From contig NZ_JBBEWC010000011.1 in NCBI RefSeq assembly GCF_037860775.1, positions 62,001 to 126,000 of the forward strand: a stretch of 64,000 nucleotides of DNA, written 5' to 3'. A program made the position numbers and the translations under genes. Positions within the stretch are counted from its first letter, which is position 1, and each line of letters begins with the position of its first letter. The DNA comes from Emticicia soli (GTDB lineage: Bacteria > Bacteroidota > Bacteroidia > Cytophagales > Spirosomataceae). The notes beneath the pieces were generated by a model. The model saw only the letters and a list, made by a program, of their open reading frames with translations, searched no databases and had not been told where the DNA came from. This document shows positions 17,119-24,312 of this stretch, piece by piece.

Positions 17119-18801
17119 ATACAAATACATCATTCAGAGTAGATAGAATTGAGACTCATCTCCATCTGGTTCATGTCAAGCAGAAGCTTATACAAATACA
17201 TCATTCAGAGTAGATAGAATTGAGACACTGTCTTTTTTACGTTTTCGCCTCCAAGAATTATACAAATACATCATTCAGAGTAGATAGAATTGAGACATCT
17301 TAGGGTGTGCTGACATTGGTAGGATAAGTTTCATACAAATACATCATTCAGAGTAGATAGAATTGAGACAAGTGGTATAGCGTCGTTCCCTCGGCTACAC
17401 GCAATACAAATACATCATTCAGAGTAGATAGAATTGAGACTTCTGTACGGCTCTTTTAGCCGTTCAAGTTGTTGTTTATACAAATACATCATTCAGAGTA
17501 GATAGAATTGAGACAATTCAAAAAGTGAAATAGCAACCACCAGTGCAATATACAAATACATCATTCAGAGTAGATAGAATTGAGACTTAAGTAGTAGAGC
17601 AGCAGCACTCGCTGCATCAATATACAAATACATCATTCAGAGTAGATAGAATTGAGACCATAAGACATTGAGTCATTTCCTCGACTCATAAGGATACAAA
17701 TACATCATTCAGAGTAGATAGAATTGAGACTGTAGACCAAGACCTGTGCTTAGGACTAGTCCTAGAATACAAATACATCATTCAGAGTAGATAGAATTGA
17801 GACACGGGTGTGAGCATAAAGCCAGCGTTCTGTAAGAATACAAATACATCATTCAGAGTAGATAGAATTGAGACTCAACTGCACCGCCTTGGCGTTGCGG
17901 AGTTTTATATACAAATACATCATTCAGAGTAGATAGAATTGAGACTAGCTATATCCATTAGAGGACGTAGTTGACGGGCAATACAAATACATCATTCAGA
18001 GTAGATAGAATTGAGACAGGACCAAGCCTTTGATACCATCGTATACATACGATACAAATACATCATTCAGAGTAGATAGAATTGAGACATAGTGAATATT
18101 CTGATTCTTCTTTTATTTTGTATACAAATACATCATTCAGAGTAGATAGAATTGAGACTTTCGTTTTTTATAATTGAAGTACAAAACTTCAGCATACAAA
18201 TACATCATTCAGAGTAGATAGAATTGAGACTTTGCGAAATTTTTTGCCTGAGCGAAATTAATTTATACAAATACATCATTCAGAGTAGATAGAATTGAGA
18301 CTCTTTTGTCCATGCATTAAATGCGTGTAGACAAAATACAAATACATCATTCAGAGTAGATAGAATTGAGACTTGTATTTTTATTTTTTTCCAAGCACTT
18401 GATTATACAAATACATCATTCAGAGTAGATAGAATTGAGACTTATAAAATCATCTGACCGTTTGTGTGGCCAGAAGATACAAATACATCATTCAGAGTAG
18501 ATAGAATTGAGACAAATACCCCGGGGTTCCGGTTGGTTTTAAACAATACAAATACATCATTCAAAGTAGATAGAATTGAGGCCAAGGCATCTACACGCAG
18601 AGTGTTGTTGCGCTCAACATACAAATATATCATTCAGAGTAGATAGAATTGAGACGCAGCAGCGTTTAACACAAGTGCCACCATCAAGGTATACAAATAC
18701 ATCATTCAGAGTAGATAGAATTGAGACATAGTGATGTTAAATCTACGTGCCTTACAGAAATGGTGTACAAATCCATCATTCAGAGTAGATAGAATTGAGA
18801 C
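17119..18801 (+). CRISPR. Type III CRISPR array: 24 repeats of 37 nt, 23 spacers
   Basis: The repeat starts ATACAAATACATCATTCAGA and ends TAGAATTGAGAC, 37 nt; the first is 17119-17155 and the last 18765-18801. Spacers are 32-37 nt, mostly 34-35. The 3' eight bases ATTGAGAC resemble the 5' tag of mature type III crRNAs, placing transcription on the + strand away from cas2. Repeats 21 (18546), 22 (18619) and 24 (18765) carry one or two substitutions; the others appear identical. Many spacers contain inverted repeats: spacer 5 (17447-17463), 7 (17602-17615), 8 (17669-17688), 9 (17751-17764), 11 (17881-17898), 13 (18040-18051), 15 (18175-18191), 17 (18305-18335), 19 (18453-18474), 20 (18518-18527). 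Confidence 0.98.
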
Positions 18802-18844
18802 AGGAAGAAATAATGCTGGCTAAAATATATGTAGATAGATAGGG

Positions 18845-19384
18845 TTAGCTCGAGCGCATTAGTTTTTGATAACAGGCTTTTACCAGTAAGGCATCATAGA
18901 GTGCGTTATGCTTTTGCAAAGGGAAATCAATAAGAGCGTCTGAAAAATTATCTGCGTATTCCACCCGATTAATATTAGGGTCGAGCCCTCTCAACTTAAA
19001 CCCCGTAGATAAATCAAAAGGGATAAAAAAGATATTCTTAGGAATGCCAAAGGCATCACCAAAAAGATTACAAAATAAAACCCAATCGTAAGCTAGCACG
19101 TCTGCCCATATTTCTACCTCTTCAAACTTACCCAGCCATTCCTCCAATGCTTTTTTTACAAAACTACTTTCTCCTTTAATAAATGTCTTGCTTTCGTCAA
19201 AAACATTGTCAGTCAAAAATAAATGCCTGATAACATTTTGCTCAATCCAATCGTTTACTTGTCCGGTTGCATAATCAATTAACTCAGCATAGAATATTTG
19301 ATTATTTTCACTTACCAACGCAATTGAAATTAAAGTTGTCTGCTGGTGTAGCCCTGTAAATTCGGTGTCAAAAAAAATCCTCAT
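18845..19384 (-). CDS. DEDDh-type 3'-5' exonuclease (Rv2179c-like)
   Basis: 179 residues beginning MRIFFDTEFTGL (first Asp-Glu pair). It has WADVLAYDWVLFCNLF in the middle (second Asp) and HNALYDALLVKACYQKL at the end (His and last Asp), the DEDDh exonuclease set. The compact size and DTEF start resemble the Rv2179c/RNase AS-like exoribonuclease family. It is convergent with the array and ends 43 bp from the last repeat. DnaQ-type exonucleases trim prespacers in some CRISPR systems, so a role in adaptation or crRNA 3' trimming is conceivable but is inferred from position only. Confidence 0.8.
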   Translation of the reverse strand: MRIFFDTEFTGLHQQTTLISIALVSENNQIFYAELIDYATGQVNDWIEQNVIRHLFLTDNVFDESKTFIKGESSFVKKALEEWLGKFEEVEIWADVLAYDWVLFCNLFGDAFGIPKNIFFIPFDLSTGFKLRGLDPNINRVEYADNFSDALIDFPLQKHNALYDALLVKACYQKLMRSS

Positions 19385-19460
19385 AAATACGTCTCTGAAA
19401 GATTTGGAGTATTAGAACAAAAATGCTTACGCTAGAAAAAAACAAAATTAAAGCCAGAGT

Positions 19461-19499
19461 ATTTTGTAAAAATATGGTATAGAGCGCACTATACAAAAT
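19461..19499. promoter_or_regulatory. Nested palindromes, possible operator
   Basis: ATTTTGTA (19461-19468) pairs with TACAAAAT (19492-19499), and inside it GTATAG (19477-19482) pairs with CTATAC (19489-19494). It lies upstream of the exonuclease gene and overlaps the end of a recombinase remnant. It could be a repressor site or a recombination scar. Confidence 0.3.
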
Positions 19500-19611
19500 A
19501 TTGCTTTATTTCTGATGTTGAAAGTGTATCTGCAACGTTTACAATTAATGACCGTAGCTCTGCATTGGTTCGCACACTGTCAATTAGGGGTCGCCAATCC
19601 TTGTACTGTGC
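19489..19611 (-). pseudogene. Serine recombinase C-terminal remnant
   Basis: After an in-frame stop at 19612-19614 the minus strand reads YKDWRPLIDSVRTNAELRSL and ends at a TAG at 19489. This is nearly the same as the last part of the intact recombinase at 21892-23523 (WRPLVDSVRTCPDLRSL). The DNA match includes ATTAATGACCGTA at 19544-19556 and 21941-21953, beyond which the two copies diverge. It is the tail of a second, otherwise lost, recombinase copy and lies just after the Fic gene. Confidence 0.75.
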
Positions 19612-19619
19612 TTAATGAG

Positions 19620-20789
19620 TTAGAGATTTTTCTCATTATCGGCCCAAAACCCGTTATCATTTAAAGTTTTTACAATGCCACGCAGTAAATAGCTGTTGTC
19701 AAAGCTGACCAGATATTTTCTCGCTTGCTTTCTATGGGGTCGAAGCATTTTCTTCTCGACAAGTCGGCTGATCTGTCGGGAAATTTCCGAACCATGTTTT
19801 CCTGCAAAGATGTCTTTTAAATCCCCTGCCTGAATAACTTGTTTTTCTATCGCTCGTCTTAAAATTTTTGCTTCTGTATCCGTAATAAGTTGTCTTTCAA
19901 GAGAAATTGAAACTGTGGGAAGCAGGATGTTGGTTTTTAGGAAGTCGTAATCAAGAAGGCGATCGATCTTTTCTATTTCTTCCTTTAATCCAGTGAGCAC
20001 ATACAAGCACCATTTCTCAAGTCCTTCGGGCGTGCCCTGATCCGCTTCCGCAAGATGGCGGTAATAATTATCACGGTTATTACAGAACACGGCCGTTGGG
20101 TTTAGGAGTCTGCCGTTTCTGACATTAAATCCAAGTTTTATAAGCATGGCATAGGTAAAGAGTCGAACGGTTCGTCCATTACCATTGCCAAAAGGGTGTA
20201 TCCATACAAAACGGTGATGCGCAATAGCTGCTTTTAAAAGAGCATATTTAGGAGGGTGATCAGTATTTATAAACGCCAACAATTCGTCCATATACTCATC
20301 GACTTTTGTATAGTCGGGAGGTAAATGCAGTGACTTGCTTATTTTAATGTTGGCTTTTCTGTATTCCCCAGGTGTGCGATCGCCCTCTGCGGTTCCTGTG
20401 ACGGGCAGGTTAAAAACAATCATTTTGTGCAGTTCGCTGAGAAACGCTTTATTTATTGGCGTGTCATCAATGGTTTCTTCAATGAAATCCATTGCCAGTT
20501 CAAGATTCTGAATTTCAAGAATATGGGATGGGGTATCGTCCTGGCGATCTTCTAGTTTTGTTTCAACATATTCTGCTATTGTTGTATTATTTCCCTCGAT
20601 CCGTGCAGACCCGATACTTTCAAGGATGTGGAACAGGCTTTTTAACTGAAAAAAGATGTAAGGGTTTGTGGAACCGGTCAGGCGTTTTTTACGCAGTAAT
20701 TCAAGTTCGGTTACCAAATCTACTAAAGGCGACTCAAATGACGGATTCAGCAATTCAAGAGGATAATGACGGAAAGCAGCTTCTTGCAT
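19620..20789 (-). CDS. Fic family protein (AMPylase-type)
   Basis: 389 residues with the complete Fic motif HPFGNGNGRTVRLF near residue 200 (catalytic His, GNGR). An N-terminal SARIEGN (about residue 60) matches the S/T-xxx-E-G/N inhibitory motif of class II Fic proteins, so activity should be self-restrained. The C-terminal part looks like a winged-helix domain (EISRQISRLVEKKMLRP). Fic enzymes transfer AMP or similar groups to Ser/Thr/Tyr of target proteins. It has no antitoxin partner gene nearby. It lies between a frameshifted copy of the small recombinase-partner gene and the recombinase remnant, so it probably arrived by recombination. Confidence 0.93.
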   Translation of the reverse strand: MQEAAFRHYPLELLNPSFESPLVDLVTELELLRKKRLTGSTNPYIFFQLKSLFHILESIGSARIEGNNTTIAEYVETKLEDRQDDTPSHILEIQNLELAMDFIEETIDDTPINKAFLSELHKMIVFNLPVTGTAEGDRTPGEYRKANIKISKSLHLPPDYTKVDEYMDELLAFINTDHPPKYALLKAAIAHHRFVWIHPFGNGNGRTVRLFTYAMLIKLGFNVRNGRLLNPTAVFCNNRDNYYRHLAEADQGTPEGLEKWCLYVLTGLKEEIEKIDRLLDYDFLKTNILLPTVSISLERQLITDTEAKILRRAIEKQVIQAGDLKDIFAGKHGSEISRQISRLVEKKMLRPHRKQARKYLVSFDNSYLLRGIVKTLNDNGFWADNEKNL

Positions 20790-20995
20790 TTAAAACCCAT
20801 GACCTGTAACAATTAACAATTTTTATTATAATATAATATAATTCAATATCTTACAAGATATTTATATACTACTGGAATTAACATTTGGTGGCTTCAACAT
20901 TTAACAGTCGTCAAAATGGGAATTAACAAACCATAAATTAAACAACTGAAATATATTGCAAACCAAGTTGTGGACTTGGTTTGCAAAAGTCTTAT

Positions 20996-21197
20996 TTATT
21001 GTGGTTCTTGATCTGTATTTCTACCTTGTGCCTTTTTCATTGCCATTAGGATTTCAACAAAAGAGATTAAGTTATTGGCTGCTTCAAAAGCTTCTTGGTC
21101 AGATATTTTGCCATCATAAAGCTTACGGACGTGATCTATTACTTTATCAAAGGCTTTTCCAGACAGATGATTGTTGTAAAGTATTTTTTTGAGTCAT
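20996..21197 (-). pseudogene. Frameshifted homologue of the recombinase partner gene
   Basis: ATG at 21197 starts MTQK. Removing one base from the seven-base homopolymer at 21184-21190 yields a 66-residue protein with DKVIDHVRKLYDGKISDQEA and FEAANNLISFVEILMAMKK. This matches the intact small gene at 23533-23712 (VVKQVKNLYEHKITEKEAHE, AARNLINFFQILLEMKQQ). Together with the remnant at 19489-19611 it frames a second, gutted recombinase module around fic. The frameshift could be real or a sequencing error. Confidence 0.65.
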
Positions 21198-21320
21198 TCT
21201 TTAGTTCCTTATTGTTAGTTGTTAAACTTTGCTGAAGTTAATTAAGCAAGATTTCAGAATAGCTACTATTAGATAATAGCTCATTATCAGCAAATAATCT
21301 TATAAAGGAGAGACGTGAGA

Positions 21321-21941
21321 ATGAATCAAAATAATGAAGATATTCCTTTACCCGTAGTGTTTGAAACAGCTACAGGTGCTACAGAAATACTTACTGAAAT
21401 AACAGATCAGGTATTAAGCTTTTTTTCTGAAAGTCAAATTTTGGATAATATACCTATTGTTTCATGGGCGGTAGGAGCTCTTAAAATAAAAGATAATTAT
21501 CAAATGTATAGATTAAGAAGGAATTGCTACGATTTTTTAAAGGCCTTCAAAGATTCTGACGATATGTTACTTCAAAAATATAGAGAAAGAATTGAAGAAA
21601 ACTCTGAATGGGCTGAAGAATTTTTTGATACAACATTGGCAATTTTGCTAGAGGCAGAAAAGCCATTAAAAGCGTATATGTTAGGGAAACTAATAGTTGC
21701 TGGTTCAAAAGGATTAGTTACACATCAAGAATTTGAGGAGTTATCTCTCATAATTCAATACGGTTCTATACCAGCCTTAAAAGCATTAAAAATATATTTT
21801 GATAGTGGAGAACCAATTAAAAATTACAGTGATGGTAAACTTGAGCCCTTATTATTTTCTTTGGGTGTCGCTTGGAGATATGGGTCTGGATTTAATGTAA
21901 GTGAGTTAGGAAAGAAATTGTATGCTGTGTGTTTTCAATGA
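21321..21941 (+). CDS. Hypothetical protein between recombinase modules
   Basis: An AAAGGAG ribosome site at 21304-21310 supports the ATG at 21321 (MNQNNEDIPLPVVFETATGA) rather than the GTG two codons earlier. About 206 residues; a central hydrophobic helix (IPIVSWAVGALKI) may be membrane-associated, and the rest is helical and acidic. I do not recognise the family. Its 3' end overlaps the last 50 bp of the recombinase on the other strand. Its position as cargo between an intact and a broken recombinase module inside a defence island makes a defence role possible but unproven. Confidence 0.6.
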   Translation: MNQNNEDIPLPVVFETATGATEILTEITDQVLSFFSESQILDNIPIVSWAVGALKIKDNYQMYRLRRNCYDFLKAFKDSDDMLLQKYRERIEENSEWAEEFFDTTLAILLEAEKPLKAYMLGKLIVAGSKGLVTHQEFEELSLIIQYGSIPALKALKIYFDSGEPIKNYSDGKLEPLLFSLGVAWRYGSGFNVSELGKKLYAVCFQ

Positions 21942-23523
21942 TTAATGACCGTAAATCAGGACAGGTTCGCACACTATCAACTAAAGGTCGCCATTCTTCT
22001 ATATTGGGTACATTTATGAATAATTCAAAGGGTTTTCTTAAATCATAACAAAGGGTTGCGCCTTTCAAAGTCAGGTTCGCAAACACAATATTGAGTAGTT
22101 GCCGTTTTTGAGCAATTTGCGAACCTCTGAATACTTCATAAGCCTCGGACAGAATAGAAATGATTGAAATTAAAGCATCTTTAAAGCCATCATCCCCATG
22201 ACGATGAGCAGCAATAAAGTTCTCAATGTCTATCTGCTGTTCCCGTAACTGCGTTTTTTTCCTGTCAAAATCAGCTTTATCAATCGTCTTTTCTAAGAGC
22301 AAATCCACAAGGCTGTTGATTTTATTCTGAATCAAAGTGTGTTCCTTTTGGTATTCAGCCAATTGACGGCTAAGGAATAATTCCTCTGATTGTTGAATCT
22401 CACGAATATAATCCTTGATTTCTACCAGTACCTCTCTCGGAATCTGGATACTTTTCAGGATTTGCTCGACTTGCCTAATCACTTCTTCCTCTTTTACCCA
22501 CATCACCTTTGCAGGATTTTCAGGATTTCCACAGCGCAGGTATGTCCATTCTGCTATTTTGCCGTTGGTATACGTCTTTCTCTTGGTATCTGCCGTAACT
22601 ACTTTGTCGGTAGTGGCACATTTAATCAGCCCTCGAAAGATAAATTCTTTACCTCCCCATTTAAAGGGTTTCTTTTTCCAGCCGTGCAATACTGCCTGAC
22701 ATTGGTCAAATATCTTTTTTGAAATGAGTGGTGGATAGCGATGGTCAAATAATTGCCCTTTAATCATCATTCTGCCGTAGTAAAAAGGATTGTTAATAAT
22801 CTGGTGGATTTGTGATCTTGTCAGGGATTCTTTTTTCCCCACCCGATTTCTTATCCCCTGTTTCTTGCAATACTGCCGGATTTCTTCCAAGGTATGGCTT
22901 CCGGTGGCATATAATTCAAATATCTTCTGGATATGAGCAGCTCTTTGCTCATCAATAATAATATCGCTACGCCCTCGCATATCTTTGACATTCAAGTAAC
23001 CCAAGGGTGCTAATGCAATCCATTCGCCTTGTCGGATTTTCTGGTCAATAGAGCGTTTCACATTATCCCGCAGGTTATCTACATACGATTGAGCCATAAT
23101 AACGCCCATCGACCACATGAGCCTTTCCTGACTGACTGAGTTTTTGTGAATGATATAGTTTTCAGTATTGAAGTGCAGTTCTATCTTGCCTTCCTGAATA
23201 AGGGCATCAAGCATCGGATATTCTTTGAAAGAACGCTGAACTCTATCTACTTTGTCAGCCACAATCGCAATCGTTTCCCGATAGCTTTTGACAAATTTAA
23301 TCATTTCCATGAACTGCGTGCGTTCGCCTTGGGTAGATGATTCTACTACTTCAAATATCTTTTCTATTTTTAGTCCACGTCGCTCACAGTAGGTTTGTAA
23401 ACGGTGTTTCTGCGCTTCGATAGAATACCCTTCCTCTTGCTCTCTGGAAGATACCCGTGTGAGAATAACAGCTTTGATAGCAGGTTTATCTGTATTTCCG
23501 AAATGAGATGATTGTTTACTCAT
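21892..23523 (-). CDS. Large serine recombinase (resolvase + recombinase + zinc-ribbon domains)
   Basis: 543 residues. The N-terminal resolvase domain has AVILTRVSSREQEEGYSIEA (catalytic Ser in VSS) and the arginine-rich helix region. The recombinase domain follows (IRQGEWIALAPLGYLNV, and then the INNPFYYGRMMIKGQLFDHR DNA-binding part). A zinc-ribbon-like segment (FRGLIKCATTDKVV) and a coiled coil (about residues 355-430) complete it, typical of phage/ICE-type serine integrases. It is preceded by a small partner gene 9 bp upstream. It should catalyse integration or excision of this island; att sites are not proven. Confidence 0.93.
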   Translation of the reverse strand: MSKQSSHFGNTDKPAIKAVILTRVSSREQEEGYSIEAQKHRLQTYCERRGLKIEKIFEVVESSTQGERTQFMEMIKFVKSYRETIAIVADKVDRVQRSFKEYPMLDALIQEGKIELHFNTENYIIHKNSVSQERLMWSMGVIMAQSYVDNLRDNVKRSIDQKIRQGEWIALAPLGYLNVKDMRGRSDIIIDEQRAAHIQKIFELYATGSHTLEEIRQYCKKQGIRNRVGKKESLTRSQIHQIINNPFYYGRMMIKGQLFDHRYPPLISKKIFDQCQAVLHGWKKKPFKWGGKEFIFRGLIKCATTDKVVTADTKRKTYTNGKIAEWTYLRCGNPENPAKVMWVKEEEVIRQVEQILKSIQIPREVLVEIKDYIREIQQSEELFLSRQLAEYQKEHTLIQNKINSLVDLLLEKTIDKADFDRKKTQLREQQIDIENFIAAHRHGDDGFKDALISIISILSEAYEVFRGSQIAQKRQLLNIVFANLTLKGATLCYDLRKPFELFINVPNIEEWRPLVDSVRTCPDLRSLIIENTQHTISFLTHLH

Positions 23524-23532
23524 ACCTATATT

Positions 23533-23712
23533 TTACTTCATTTGCTGCTTCATCTCAAGCAAAATCTGAAAGAAATTAATCAGGTTTCGAGCCGCTTCAT
23601 GGGCTTCTTTTTCTGTAATTTTATGCTCATACAAATTCTTTACTTGTTTTACTACCCTGCCATAAGCCTCCGATTGAGGATTAATGTAGGGTCTTGCCAT
23701 GTCATCACTCAT
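23533..23712 (-). CDS. Small recombinase-associated protein
   Basis: 59 residues (MSDDMARPYINPQSEAYGRV at the start), too short for many gene callers. It ends 9 bp before the recombinase ATG, so the two are likely co-translated. It is helical and charged, and the pattern V..V..LY..KI...EA.EAA.NLI.F..IL..M is shared with the frameshifted copy at 20996-21197; this conservation argues that it is a real gene. It may be a recombination directionality factor or other helper. Confidence 0.7.
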   Translation of the reverse strand: MSDDMARPYINPQSEAYGRVVKQVKNLYEHKITEKEAHEAARNLINFFQILLEMKQQMK

Positions 23713-24312
23713 ATAGCCTCACCTCAAGTTTTGTTTGTATAATTGGTGAGGGGATATTTTAGTGCATTTGCAGGCATGAGAAAAAACGAGAGACCGAGTT
23801 AAGTCCGGTCTATTCTAATACAACCGAATATGCTTGTAGGTACTTGGCAGAAAGCCAAGAGAAATTACTGGCTTACCGTTTGGCCGATTTTTTTTTTAAT
23901 TCAATATTGTTTTATATACTGATTTGGCATCAACTACCCAAATCTTTTACCCACTTCACACACATTCTTATCGACACCTTTATAACAGCCCTAAATCTTT
24001 ACTTTTCCGCATTGCACCTAGCATCCATAAAGCTCTTCAATAATCAAAGTTCGTTCAAGTATTTAATTTCCCTAATAAAAATATCTACCATTTCTTGTAA
24101 TGTTACACATTACAAGTTACAATTGTAATATCATTGAATTTATCAGGCATAAATGCTTGTTACTCCATTACGAGACGGAAAAATGAGATAAGTTTTTTAA
24201 ATTTGCAAAGCCCAGTCAAAGGGCTTTTTTGTTAGTTGAAATGTAGGCTTAACAGAGAATTATTCTATTTTATTAATCATCAAAAAAAACACAGAAATTA
24301 AGAGAGGAAAAA
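23713..24312. other. Gene-free region between recombinase module and hsd operon
   Basis: No convincing reading frame. It holds two short hairpins: AGACCG/CGGTCT around 23791-23811 and CTTGGC/GCCAAG at 23843-23859. It also holds a T-rich stretch and a terminator-like hairpin at 24207-24230. The left half lies directly upstream of the recombinase module, where an att site or recombinase promoter would be expected. Confidence 0.5.
24207..24230 (+). terminator. Intrinsic terminator with no obvious upstream gene
   Basis: AAAGCCC (24207-24213) pairs with GGGCTTT (24221-24227), loop of 7, followed by six T. The nearest + strand gene upstream ends at 21941, so it may end an unannotated small transcript or be left over from a rearrangement. 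Confidence 0.7.

Noticed and set aside
17156..17189. Spacer 1 matching the region near 36858 (CATGTCAAGCAG)
   Set aside because: Only 12 identical bases within a 34-nt spacer; likely chance.
18442..18646. Two overlapping short reading frames on both strands inside the array
   Set aside because: They are translations of CRISPR repeats and spacers; the repeated peptide units mirror the 37-nt repeat.
20956..21192. 78-residue plus-strand reading frame
   Set aside because: It is antisense to the frameshifted partner-gene copy, which has a clear homologue at 23533-23712; composition is not protein-like.
21321..21941. CARF-type effector for the type III system
   Set aside because: No recognisable CARF Rossmann motif or HEPN RxxxxH catalytic motif in the sequence.
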